This document shows, one piece after another, positions 27,955-36,491 of a stretch of 64,000 bases of DNA. Location of the stretch: contig NZ_JACVVP010000037.1 in NCBI RefSeq assembly GCF_014534745.1, positions 1-64,000 of the forward strand, written 5' to 3'. A model generated the notes under the pieces. That model was not told where the DNA came from, did no database searches, and saw nothing but the letters and a program-made list of their open reading frames with translations. The position numbers and the translations under genes were made by a program. This DNA comes from Flammeovirga sp. EKP202 (lineage in GTDB: Bacteria; Bacteroidota; Bacteroidia; Cytophagales; Flammeovirgaceae). Within the stretch, counting starts at the first letter, position 1; every line of letters starts with the position of its first letter.

Positions 27955-27986
27955 AAAAAAAGGATTAAGCTTTCACCTAATCCTTT
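27955..27986 (-). terminator. Terminator of the 28035 gene
   Basis: The minus-strand arms AAAGGATTA and TAATCCTTT enclose a short loop and are followed by a T-run. It lies about 50 bases after the stop. Confidence 0.65.
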
Positions 27987-28034
27987 CATTTGACGATTGT
28001 TGTATGTTCTTTAATTCTCTGCTATTTCGAAGAA

Positions 28035-28454
28035 TTATTTTGCCACCATTGTATTTTCAATAACGTTGACTTTATTTTTATCAACAGGCATTGTAATTGT
28101 GATTTCATAACGACCATCAAAGGCATATGATTCACGTTGGATTTCTGTTAATTCAATTCCAAATTCTTCAATCATTGGAATCGCTGCATTTGAAGCCTCA
28201 GCTTCTGCATAAATTTCGTATTCAGGCTTACTTACCACGTGTACTTTCATAATACCTCTTTTGTGGTTGTAAGAGTAAGTGTAAACAATATCGTTAAAAT
28301 CGTTGTTGTTTACATCTTTACCAAATGCATTAGAGACAAACGCTCTTCTTTCTTTAACGTAATGTAATGTTCCTTCTTCAGTTTCTATTGTTTGAGCTTG
28401 TAATGAGAATAACGTTCCGAAAAATAATAATGATGAGATGATTAAATTTTTCAT
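28035..28454 (-). CDS. Small exported hypothetical protein (139 aa)
   Basis: I take the ATG at 28454 because it begins a clean signal peptide (MKNLIISSLLFFGTLFSLQAQ); the longer frame to 28562 is not leader-like. The mature protein, about 119 residues, is polar, with repeating strand patterns (VYTYSYNHKRGIMKVHVVS, IYAEAEASNAAIPMIEEFGI). No family recognised; it is probably a small periplasmic or surface protein. It has its own terminator. Confidence 0.6.
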   Translation of the reverse strand: MKNLIISSLLFFGTLFSLQAQTIETEEGTLHYVKERRAFVSNAFGKDVNNNDFNDIVYTYSYNHKRGIMKVHVVSKPEYEIYAEAEASNAAIPMIEEFGIELTEIQRESYAFDGRYEITITMPVDKNKVNVIENTMVAK

Positions 28455-28709
28455 GATTTTTAATGGATTTATATTTTTGTAATAATTTATAGCTTTATGA
28501 ACGGGAAAGGTTGAGATAAGGTGCTGATTATTAGGATTGATTAAGTAAACGGATGGTAACAAATTTATCTTTTCATCAACTTATTTTTTATTCATCAGTT
28601 TTTTGGTTACAGCACAATAGTATTTTTTTCTTTATATGCACTGTGTACTTCGGTGTTTTTGATGAAAAATGAAATGTAAAAAACGAGTCTTTTTTTAAGT
28701 TGTTCTAGT

Positions 28710-29633
28710 CTAAAAATTTATTTGATTTATTTCTTCAAATTTATCTTGAAAGATCTCTTCAACGTATTTTAGCTCCTCTTTTGACTTAATATCAGACCTT
28801 GAAGCAAAGTACAATGTATTGTCCGTACTTACTTTTCCTTCCCAGACTAATTTAATTTTACCTTCAGCAATAGCTTCTTTACATAAGAAATCAGGAACTA
28901 ATGCCACGCCCTCAGCATGATAAAGGCATCGAATGATAGAAGTGATGTTAGGAAGAATATAATTAGGTTTAAAAGCAGGTTTTTTTCCTAAATTCTCAAA
29001 CCAGAACCTTCGGAAGTGTTCCATTTCATTAGAAGCGCTGTACCAAGTCTTTTCTTGAAGTACTTCCTCCAAAGCTTTCCATTTCTTAGTTTTAATCAAT
29101 TCTTCAATTTCTGTTGTCTCCACATTATTTCCAGCTATCAAAATGATTCTCTCTTTGGAAAAAGGAGTATACGTCACTTGTTGATTTTTGGTATCAGGAG
29201 TTTTTGGTGTAATCACCAAATCCAAAAGGCCATTACTAAGGTCTTTGATCAAATCAATATGACTACCAAATTTAGCGATAAGGTCAAATTCCAGTTGAGG
29301 TACTTTAGGTTCTAAAATTAATTGAAACATCTCCGAACACATTCCTATATGTAGTGAAGGTTTTCGTTCTTTTGAAGTTCTTCTAAAATGCTGTTCGGCT
29401 TTCTCCAATTTCTCAATGGACCCAATGATATATTCATATAGAAACTTTCCCTCTTCTGTAGGTATCATCTTTCGAGAAGTTCTTTCAAATAGCTTTTTAC
29501 CAATATAAGCTTCCAAAGCATTAAGGTGCACGCTCACTCCGGGTTGTGATGAATACAAAGCATTGGCCGCTTTTGTCAACGTCCCATTTTCATATACTTC
29601 TTTAAAAGTTCTATACCATTCTAAATTGACCAT
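28710..29633 (-). CDS. LysR-family transcriptional regulator
   Basis: A 307-residue LysR-type regulator: N-terminal winged helix-turn-helix (YRTFKEVYENGTLTKAANAL, SSQPGVSVHLNALEAYIG), linker helix, and a periplasmic-binding-protein-like effector domain (about 95-300). It is divergently transcribed from the quinone-reductase-like gene at 29783, the classic LysR arrangement, so it probably controls that gene together with its own. The inducer is unknown but may be a quinone or electrophile, given the partner. Confidence 0.85.
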   Translation of the reverse strand: MVNLEWYRTFKEVYENGTLTKAANALYSSQPGVSVHLNALEAYIGKKLFERTSRKMIPTEEGKFLYEYIIGSIEKLEKAEQHFRRTSKERKPSLHIGMCSEMFQLILEPKVPQLEFDLIAKFGSHIDLIKDLSNGLLDLVITPKTPDTKNQQVTYTPFSKERIILIAGNNVETTEIEELIKTKKWKALEEVLQEKTWYSASNEMEHFRRFWFENLGKKPAFKPNYILPNITSIIRCLYHAEGVALVPDFLCKEAIAEGKIKLVWEGKVSTDNTLYFASRSDIKSKEELKYVEEIFQDKFEEINQINF

Positions 29634-29658
29634 ATTTTTATCTATTAAAATTTTTATA

Positions 29659-29666
29659 CAAAGGTA
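29659..29666 (-). promoter_or_regulatory. -7 element TACCTTTG for the LysR gene
   Basis: A perfect TAnnTTTG on the minus strand, 26 bases before the lysR-type start. No good -33 element is seen, as expected if activation is regulated. Confidence 0.35.
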
Positions 29667-29702
29667 TAAAATGTATTATTTTTATGATAGTAATTCGTGT
29701 TT

Positions 29703-29710
29703 TACTTTTG
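29703..29710 (+). promoter_or_regulatory. -7 element TACTTTTG for the MdaB-like gene
   Basis: A perfect TAnnTTTG on the plus strand, 73 bases before the start at 29783. The two divergent -7 elements are about 45 bases apart, so a LysR protein bound between them could reach both promoters. Confidence 0.4.
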
Positions 29711-29782
29711 TAATTGTCAAGTCAAACGGATTGATAATCCAATACTTGGCTTGGTACTTATTATCATCAAAAAAACGAAAAC

Positions 29783-30373
29783 ATGAAAAATATACTAATC
29801 ATCAACGCTGCGCACCCATTTGCTCATTCAGGAGGAAGATTTAATAAAACATTAGCTGAATTTACAGCCAATTATTATGCAGATAGACAAGATATAGACG
29901 TTAGAACAGTTCAGATTGGAGACGAATATGATCCAGTAGCTGAGGTTGAAAATTTTCAATGGGCTGATGTAATCATTTATCACGTACCGATATGGTGGTT
30001 CCAAGTTCCTTTTGGTTTTAAAGAATACATTGATCAAGTATTTACAGCAGGTCATCAAAATGGAATCTATAGGAGTGACGGTAGAAGCCGTAAAAACCCT
30101 GCGATCAATTATGGAACAGGTGGAATGTTGCATGGTAAAAAATATGTATTGACTACAAGTTGGAATGCCCCTAGTACTGCATTTACTATGAAAGGGGAGT
30201 TTTTCCAAGAAAGAAGTGTCGATGACGGTGTGATGTTCGGTTTCCATAGAATGAATGCCTTTACAGGGATGGAATTAATAGATACCCATCATTTTTATGA
30301 TATGGAAAAAAATGCAGATGTGCCTAAAGAGTTAGAGAAATACAATGACTTCTTAAAGCAGTTAGCACTTTAA
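29783..30373 (+). CDS. mdaB: NAD(P)H quinone reductase, MdaB family
   Basis: A 196-residue flavodoxin-fold oxidoreductase of the MdaB (modulator of drug activity B) family. The start MKNILIINAAHPFAHSGGRF, the segment WADVIIYHVPIWWFQVPFGF (flavin and quinone contacts) and GRSRKNPAINYGTGGMLHGK are characteristic. Members transfer two electrons from NADPH to quinones, protecting against redox cycling. It is divergent from a LysR regulator and followed by a terminator, so it is a single-gene unit. Confidence 0.85.
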   Translation: MKNILIINAAHPFAHSGGRFNKTLAEFTANYYADRQDIDVRTVQIGDEYDPVAEVENFQWADVIIYHVPIWWFQVPFGFKEYIDQVFTAGHQNGIYRSDGRSRKNPAINYGTGGMLHGKKYVLTTSWNAPSTAFTMKGEFFQERSVDDGVMFGFHRMNAFTGMELIDTHHFYDMEKNADVPKELEKYNDFLKQLAL

Positions 30374-30381
30374 AAATACTG

Positions 30382-30410
30382 AATCAGCTCGTAATGGGCT
30401 GATTTTTTTT
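30382..30410 (+). terminator. Terminator of the MdaB-like gene
   Basis: The arms AATCAGC and GCTGATT are followed by TTTTTTTT, 9 bases after the stop. Confidence 0.75.
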
Positions 30411-30509
30411 GTTTCATAAATTATTGAATTCGATCATTACTACTGCAATGCTACTTCAAGTCTCTTCATTTTTTTGATCTAGAAGAAAAATGCTTCAAAT
30501 TGGATAGAA

Positions 30510-30543
30510 TTTGAAACACATGTGATAGTACTGTTTCTCTTTG
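30510..30543 (+). promoter_or_regulatory. Candidate promoter of the 30561 gene
   Basis: TTTG at 30510-30513 and TCTCTTTG at 30536-30543 approximate the -33 and -7 elements with a 22-base spacer. The -7 element has one mismatch to TAnnTTTG. Confidence 0.35.
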
Positions 30544-30560
30544 CTTTTTAATATTAAGGT

Positions 30561-31484
30561 ATGAATAATAGAAGAACAGTATTAAAAGTGATGTTGAAGT
30601 CTGTCTTAGGACTGACATTTTTTCCAACTACTCTTTATACAATGAATGATCAAACTTCTTACGTTGATAACTTAGGTATTCAACTTTGGACTTTAAGAAA
30701 TGAAATAGAAAAAGACCCTTTGGGGACATTGAGAAAAGTAAAAGACTTTGGATATAAGCAATTGGAAGGCATGGGACTCTCACAAGTTCAATCCTTGAAA
30801 CCAATAGTATCAGAAGTAGGCTTATTCTTCACAAGTTCTTTTTTCCAATGGACCTATTTAACTGAAAACTGGGATCTAGCAAAACAGAAAGGGATACAAA
30901 AAATTGAGAATGTTGATACTTTCGAACATTTGGTGGAAATGGCTCACCGATTAGGATTAACACATCTTACTTTCGGTTATATCTTTGAAGAAGAAAGGGG
31001 AGTAGAAAATTATAAAAAATGGACAGATGCTTTAAATAAAGCAGGTGAACTATGCAATGAGGCGGGAATAATTTTATCCTACCATCATCATGGTTTTGAG
31101 TTTAAAAAAGAAAACAATACGTCTATTTTTGAAATCCTAACTCATCGCTTAGAAAGTGATTTAGTAAAATTTGAATTGGATACTTTCTGGTTGGAGATTG
31201 CGGGTTTAAATGCTACAGAGGTGCTTCAGAGTTTAAATGGTAGAGTAAACGCACTACACCTCAAAGACTTGAGGAGTAAGGATGAAATCTATTTTAATGA
31301 CCAAATTGTGCCCCATGATTTTTTTGTTCCTGTCGGGAAAGGAGTAATTGATTTTCCCTCTTTACTTGAAGAAACAAAACGTCAAAATATCAACTCTTGT
31401 TTTGTAGAACAGGATTATTCCGAAGATACTTTTTTGAGTATCAAAGAAAGTATGGAGGGGTTAAGGAAGATAGAGTTGAGATAA
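30561..31484 (+). CDS. Xylose-isomerase-like TIM-barrel protein (sugar phosphate isomerase/epimerase family)
   Basis: A 307-residue AP2Ec-type TIM barrel with a cleavable or anchoring N-terminus (NNRRTVLKVMLKSVLGLTFF), so it is probably exported. Family blocks include LGIQLWTLRNE, ILSYHHHGFEF, VKFELDTFWLEIAG, VNALHLKDLR and CFVEQDYSE, which contribute the divalent-metal site of two His/Glu/Asp shells. In this superfamily the substrates are sugars or sugar phosphates, and the specific reaction cannot be read. It ends next to a repeat copy. Confidence 0.75.
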   Translation: MNNRRTVLKVMLKSVLGLTFFPTTLYTMNDQTSYVDNLGIQLWTLRNEIEKDPLGTLRKVKDFGYKQLEGMGLSQVQSLKPIVSEVGLFFTSSFFQWTYLTENWDLAKQKGIQKIENVDTFEHLVEMAHRLGLTHLTFGYIFEEERGVENYKKWTDALNKAGELCNEAGIILSYHHHGFEFKKENNTSIFEILTHRLESDLVKFELDTFWLEIAGLNATEVLQSLNGRVNALHLKDLRSKDEIYFNDQIVPHDFFVPVGKGVIDFPSLLEETKRQNINSCFVEQDYSEDTFLSIKESMEGLRKIELR

Positions 31485-31510
31485 GGGTGAGTAGATGTTG
31501 TAATGGTAAC

Positions 31511-31854
31511 TAGAAGATTATTATAAAACCTTTGTCTTTTTGATTTGTAATCAGGCATTCATTTAGTAGTAACTCCCCCGGCCTTGAAGGGAAAAGCGTT
31601 AATAATTTCATGTATTGAGCCGTTAAAAATGATTTTGCTGTTTGAGCATCTCAAAACGATGAAGTTTTGATCGAGTTATCCTTTCAATAGGCTCAAGGAA
31701 TGGAATTTAGCTTTTGCGTTCAAAGCCTTGACTTTTTTGCTTCGTTTTTGTGTTAAGACAAAAATGAAGAAGAAGGAAACTCCACTGGCGCGAATGTTAA
31801 GCGTGAGCGTCATTCGTGCCTTACAGATCATCAGAAATCTCATGATTTCTAAAA
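31511..31854. repeat. Copy R6 of the modular repeat with an altered M3 loop
   Basis: M3 forward (CCCCCGGCCTTGAAGGG, AAAATGATTTTGCTG), in which the usual stem-loop half is replaced by a different hairpin (TCAAAAC/GTTTTGA, near 31651-31668), then the TTTTTGT/ACAAAAA stem, then M4 forward with its 26-nt hairpin at 31791-31816. The terminal inverted repeats are not recognisable. It fills nearly all of the gap between the genes at 30561 and 31890. Confidence 0.85.
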
Positions 31855-31889
31855 ACCAGATATGTCCAAAAAATTGGTTTTGAGTTTGC

Positions 31890-32609
31890 TTAATTTTTGG
31901 GATCTGTTTCTATAAATGGAATAGTCACAATAAACTGAAGGACATTTACCCTAGACGAAACTGCAGCATCGTTGGCCGCAACATTTGATAACCCAAGTAC
32001 ATAACGGAGTCTTAAATCCAACCCTTTTCCTTCTCTAACTTTTCCAAAACTTTTTACAACTTCAAAAGCCCAACTGTAGTTCACACTTCTAAAAGCATTT
32101 TTGATGTCTTGGTTGATCGTGGCCTCATTCCCATTTTTTAGGTCTAGTTCTGTTATTTCTGTCGCTCTATTTAAGAAAGAAATTTGGGGACCCGTACTAA
32201 AATGCCAACTATCTGAAACGGAGTAACGGACTAAAATGGGAACATCAATGTATCTGATATTCCAAGAAGTATTAATTTCTGAAATGAGTGAATCTGCAAA
32301 TTCAGGAACTGGCAAAATCTTAGGAGTGTTTCTTCTACTCCGATCACTGATCATTTTAAACTCAGCGACTAATTGAAACTTCTCTGAAATTTTGGTGTGT
32401 GTACCCAAACCAAAGTTCCACCCCATTTGTACATCCCCAGGTGCATTCTCGTAAAATGAGGCATTTGCCCCAACATCTAAACTTAAATGAAATTTTTCTG
32501 AGGCTACTTTATCACCAAATATTAAAACAAGAATGGCAGCTTGTCCATGACAAATTGATATTGAAAAAAGGATAAAAGCAATTGTTGTAATTATTTTTTG
32601 TCTACTCAT
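31890..32609 (-). CDS. PorT-like outer-membrane beta-barrel protein
   Basis: A 239-residue protein with a signal peptide (MSRQKIITTIAFILFSISIC) and a series of amphipathic strands (NFGLGTHTKISEKFQLVAEF, IRYIDVPILVRYSVSDSWHF, GLDLRLRYVLGLSNVA), ending in a strand with C-terminal aromatics (VLQFIVTIPFI). The layout fits the outer-membrane beta-barrel families common in Bacteroidota (PorT/OmpA-like barrels). No specific role. It sits alone between a repeat and the symporter operon, on the same strand as the symporter. Confidence 0.65.
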   Translation of the reverse strand: MSRQKIITTIAFILFSISICHGQAAILVLIFGDKVASEKFHLSLDVGANASFYENAPGDVQMGWNFGLGTHTKISEKFQLVAEFKMISDRSRRNTPKILPVPEFADSLISEINTSWNIRYIDVPILVRYSVSDSWHFSTGPQISFLNRATEITELDLKNGNEATINQDIKNAFRSVNYSWAFEVVKSFGKVREGKGLDLRLRYVLGLSNVAANDAAVSSRVNVLQFIVTIPFIETDPKN

Positions 32610-32655
32610 AGTTCGTTTAAGGGTTTTCTACTTTTAAAATAGTTGAAATTATTAC

Positions 32656-32690
32656 GAAAAAAAACCTCTTACCCAAAAAGAATAAGAGGT
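32656..32690 (-). terminator. Terminator of the symporter operon
   Basis: The arms ACCTCTTA and TAAGAGGT are followed on the minus strand by TTTTTTTTC, about 20 bases after the symporter stop. Confidence 0.7.
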
Positions 32691-32708
32691 CCCTATTGAT
32701 AATTTCTT

Positions 32709-34403
32709 TTAATGCATCATTACTTCTTTAGAAGCACCTTTTGGATAGCGTATACTTTCTACCATTTCCACTACATCAGATGGAGGAGGAGAGGTGAATT
32801 GAACTACTATCAAAGCAGTGATTACATTAATCAACATGGCTACTGTACCGAAACCTTCTGGCGAAATACCAAACCACCAATCTGCTGAAGTAGTTTCTCC
32901 AAATAGATGAAACTTATAGGTGAGGATGTATAAAATCATACTGCCTAGACCAGTGATCATTCCAGCAATAGCTCCTTCTTTATTCATTTTTTTATAAAAA
33001 ATACCCAAAATAATGGCAGGGAAGAAGGAGGCCGCCGCCAAACCAAACGCCAATGCGACAACAGCTGCTACAAAACCTGGAGGATTTATCCCAAAGTAAC
33101 CTGCTACAATCACTGCAAATGCAGACGAGATGCGGGCCGCTAAAAGTTCGCCTTTATCACTGATATTGGGCATCCATTGCTTCTTCAAAAGATCATGAGA
33201 AACGGAAGCCGAAATTACCAATAACAACCCAGCAGCTGTAGAAAGAGCTGCAGCTAAGGCTCCGGCAGCCACCAATGCAATCACCCAATTGGGCAATTGA
33301 GCAATTTCAGGATTTGCCAATACAATAATATCACGGTCTATGGTCAACTCATTGGCATTCGCATCTGCCAAATACTGAATTTTACCGTCTTGATTTTTAT
33401 CTTTAAAGGCAATCAAACCTGTTGTTTCCCATTTTTGGAACCACTCTGGCATATTTGCATATTCTTGATTACTGACTGTTTCGATAAGGTTTACTCTGGC
33501 AAAAGCGGCAATAGCTGGTGCAGTAGTATAAAGTATAGCAATAAAAGCCAATGCATATCCCGCAGAAGAACGGGCATCTTTCACTCTCGGCACCGTAAAG
33601 AAACGTACAATCACATGAGGAAGTCCTGCAGTACCCAACATCAAAGCTGCAGTAATACAAAATACATCCATCATAGATTTCTGTCCCTCGGTGTACTGAT
33701 TAAAACCTAATTCAATAGAAAGTTGATCTAATTTATCCAACAAATAAGTATCACTTCCACGCAAAGTATCACCAAAACCCAATTGGGGAATAGGGTTGTT
33801 TGTCAATTGAATGGAGATAAAAATAGCGGGGACCATAAAGGCAAAAATCAAGATACAATACTGAGCCACTTGTGTATAAGTGATGCCTTTCATACCGCCC
33901 ATTACAGCGTAAATAAACACCAACGCCATACCTATAATCACTCCTGTATTGATATCCACTTCCAGAAAACGAGAAAAAACGACGCCTACACCTCTCATTT
34001 GTCCTGCTACATACGTAAATGAAACGATTAGAGCGGCAAACACTGCAATCGTTCTAGCTTTTTGAGAATAATATCGATCGCCTATAAAATCAGGAACTGT
34101 AAATTTCCCAAACTTCCTCAGGTAAGGCGCCAATAACAGTGCAAGAAGAACATATCCTCCGGTCCACCCCATAAGGTAAACTCCCCCGTCATATCCCATA
34201 AAGGAGATCAGGCCAGCCATACTAATAAATGAAGCCGCTGACATCCAATCTGCTGCGGTAGCCATACCATTTGCTAAAGGAGAGACGCCTCCTCCGGCTA
34301 CGTAAAATTCTTTGGTAGAACCAGCCCTTGACCAGACCGCAATACCGATATATATCAAAAATGTGAAGCCTACAATGATGTAGGTCCAAGTTTGTACGTC
34401 CAT
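32709..34403 (-). CDS. Sodium:solute symporter (SSS family), acetate-permease-like
   Basis: A 564-residue inner-membrane transporter with about 13 helices. The family blocks GSTKEFYVAGGGVSPLANGM, TAADWMSAASFISMAGLISF and AAGALAAALSTAAGLLLVIS match the ActP/SSS group that takes up small carboxylates (acetate, propionate) or other solutes with Na+. A DUF4212 small-subunit gene lies 65 bases upstream, the usual partner of this symporter type. The substrate is probably a short organic acid (inference from family and partner). Confidence 0.85.
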   Translation of the reverse strand: MDVQTWTYIIVGFTFLIYIGIAVWSRAGSTKEFYVAGGGVSPLANGMATAADWMSAASFISMAGLISFMGYDGGVYLMGWTGGYVLLALLLAPYLRKFGKFTVPDFIGDRYYSQKARTIAVFAALIVSFTYVAGQMRGVGVVFSRFLEVDINTGVIIGMALVFIYAVMGGMKGITYTQVAQYCILIFAFMVPAIFISIQLTNNPIPQLGFGDTLRGSDTYLLDKLDQLSIELGFNQYTEGQKSMMDVFCITAALMLGTAGLPHVIVRFFTVPRVKDARSSAGYALAFIAILYTTAPAIAAFARVNLIETVSNQEYANMPEWFQKWETTGLIAFKDKNQDGKIQYLADANANELTIDRDIIVLANPEIAQLPNWVIALVAAGALAAALSTAAGLLLVISASVSHDLLKKQWMPNISDKGELLAARISSAFAVIVAGYFGINPPGFVAAVVALAFGLAAASFFPAIILGIFYKKMNKEGAIAGMITGLGSMILYILTYKFHLFGETTSADWWFGISPEGFGTVAMLINVITALIVVQFTSPPPSDVVEMVESIRYPKGASKEVMMH

Positions 34404-34468
34404 GATTAAAGTTTGTGATGTGTGTAATAATTCATTAAATGAAGCCTAGCTTGAAAGTAATAATGCGA

Positions 34469-34774
34469 TTATTCATCTTCTAAGTGATGGCTTTTATCCA
34501 ACTTGTTCATTAAAAAAATATAGATGATAATCAATACACAGAAAATGTAAATACTGCCCTGTTGAGCAAACCAAAATCCCAGTTTGAAACCTCCGAAAGT
34601 AATTTCATTTAATGCATCTTTAAAAAGAATACCCGCACCAAAAGACGAGATAAACCAAATACTCAAAAGAATTCCGAGGTATTTTAGGTTGGTTTTCCAA
34701 TAGTGTTTTTTTGCTTCAGAAGAGGAAGTAGTAGAGGTTTGAGACCTTTCCGTCTTCTCCAATTGTTTTTGCAT
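34469..34774 (-). CDS. DUF4212 small symporter subunit
   Basis: A 101-residue protein with two membrane helices (YLGILLSIWFISSFGAGILF and YIFCVLIIIYIFLM) and the linking motif GFKLGFWFAQQGS, matching DUF4212 (putative solute:sodium symporter small subunit). It precedes the SSS symporter on the same strand and is presumably its co-expressed accessory subunit. Confidence 0.85.
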   Translation of the reverse strand: MQKQLEKTERSQTSTTSSSEAKKHYWKTNLKYLGILLSIWFISSFGAGILFKDALNEITFGGFKLGFWFAQQGSIYIFCVLIIIYIFLMNKLDKSHHLEDE

Positions 34775-35001
34775 AGTAAGTAGTTCTAAAAAGTTTGAGA
34801 AAAAAGTTCACAATAAGATAGGTGTTTACAATTGATGTTGAAAGTTTTGAATGAAAATTTTCTTACTCCTATAATGATAAATAACCAATTGTAAGTCAAA
34901 ATATTGACGTAATCTCATTTATCACTAATGAAAAATTAAACTTTCTTTTTGATGATTTTATGATGATCTTCATGCTAAGAGTAAAAATTGATCATACAAA
35001 G

Positions 35002-36207
35002 ATGAAAATACTACATACCGCCGACTTACATATTGGTAACCGCCTTCACGAACAATCACAAGCCGAAGAACAACAAATGACTTTGGATTGGATGGTGGAT
35101 CTTGTCGAAAAAGAAAAGATAGATGTAGTATTGGTATCAGGAGATGTTTTTGATACAGCACAACCGTCAGGTCAAAGCTTGAAAATGTATTATAAGTTCT
35201 TGACGGAATTGGTGAGGACGAATTGTAAAAAAGTAATCATTACTGGTGGAAACCATGATGGTGCTTCTGTGCTAAATGCGCCCAAAGAGTTACTGTCCTT
35301 TTTAGATGTAACCGTGGTAGGTAAAGTATCTGATAATGTAGAAGAGGAAGTCTTTGCCTTTGAAATAGAAGGAGAAAAAATGGTCATTGCCGCAGTTCCA
35401 TTTTTAAGAGATCAGGATATCCGTAAAGCCACAAGTGGGCAGCACTTTGAAAATATTGGTGACCGTTTTAAAGAAGCTTTGATTGAACATTACCAAAAGG
35501 TAGGAGAAATATGTGAACAGAAAGCGGATGATGATACCTTTGTAATGGGTATGGGACACCTTTTTGCCATTGGTGGAGAAACCTCTACTTCTGAAAGTGA
35601 AAGGAATGTGTACGTAGGAGGATTAGGGGATATAGGAGCAGATGATTTTCCAAAAGTATTTGATTATATCGCTTTAGGTCACTTGCATAGGGCTCAGAAA
35701 GTGAAATATGATTATATCCGATATTCAGGTTCACCTTATGTATTGAGTTTCAGTGAGATTTACCATAAAAAAGAAGTGGTGATTTTATCTACAAATAATA
35801 AGGAATTTAGTCTTGAACATGTAAGTGTACCTGTTTTCAGAACAATCAAAAAGGTAAAGGCTAATTTAGAAGAATGCTTAACTGAATTAACATCACTTTC
35901 CGCTCTAAATCATCAGTTAACCCCTTGGGTAGAGGTGGTGGTCAGTAATGTCAAAGCCAATGAAAACCCCATACACGAAATTTATAAACATATTGAAGAC
36001 CTAAATATTGAGGTATTAAAAATTGGTATTCATAAAGAGTTAGAAAATAAAAAAGTAGAAAGAGTACAATTAGCAGATTTGGAAGATCTAACACCTGAGG
36101 AAACTTTTTTAGAACTTTGTCAATTGAGAAACTTGAACTTAGAGGAAGATCCTAAAATGAAAGATGCCTTCTATGAAATTTACAATAAGGTAAAGGAGAG
36201 GTCTTGA
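35002..36207 (+). CDS. sbcD: SbcD-type exonuclease subunit (calcineurin-like phosphoesterase)
   Basis: A 401-residue protein starting at 35002 (MKILHTADLHIGNRL, the first metal-binding D-x-H). Further phosphoesterase motifs are VSGDVFDT, GGNHD and the later ALGHLHRAQ. Length and order match SbcD, the nuclease of the SbcCD complex that opens DNA hairpins and cuts palindromes (Mre11 family, Mn2+). The partner gene sbcC is not next to it; the downstream gene is unrelated. It may therefore act with an SbcC encoded elsewhere. I prefer the 35002 ATG to the in-frame 34960 ATG because it gives the conserved N-terminus. Confidence 0.85.
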   Translation: MKILHTADLHIGNRLHEQSQAEEQQMTLDWMVDLVEKEKIDVVLVSGDVFDTAQPSGQSLKMYYKFLTELVRTNCKKVIITGGNHDGASVLNAPKELLSFLDVTVVGKVSDNVEEEVFAFEIEGEKMVIAAVPFLRDQDIRKATSGQHFENIGDRFKEALIEHYQKVGEICEQKADDDTFVMGMGHLFAIGGETSTSESERNVYVGGLGDIGADDFPKVFDYIALGHLHRAQKVKYDYIRYSGSPYVLSFSEIYHKKEVVILSTNNKEFSLEHVSVPVFRTIKKVKANLEECLTELTSLSALNHQLTPWVEVVVSNVKANENPIHEIYKHIEDLNIEVLKIGIHKELENKKVERVQLADLEDLTPEETFLELCQLRNLNLEEDPKMKDAFYEIYNKVKERS

Positions 36208-36491
36208 TACTTTCCGATAAAGCTATTCAAAAACAAAATTGCCCTATTTACAATTCCAATCCATATTTTTATATAAATTGCTTTACCTAACGAATAGAAA
36301 CGTAGTTAGGATAAACTTATTTTTTCAACTATTTGTGTAAATTATCTTGTATAATAACCCTAATTGAAGAAAATTGATTCTAATATTTTAAAAGTAGATC
36401 GTTAAACCTGCTTGTTGCTACTTTTGAGATTTGATTACCCTCCGCTTCTTTTAGTTTGTAGTACAAGAACTGATATTTGATTATTACTGAA

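Noticed and set aside
29563-29844. A 93-codon plus-strand frame across the lysR/mdaB gap
   Set aside because: It overlaps the mdaB start and the lysR gene in antisense and spans both promoter elements.
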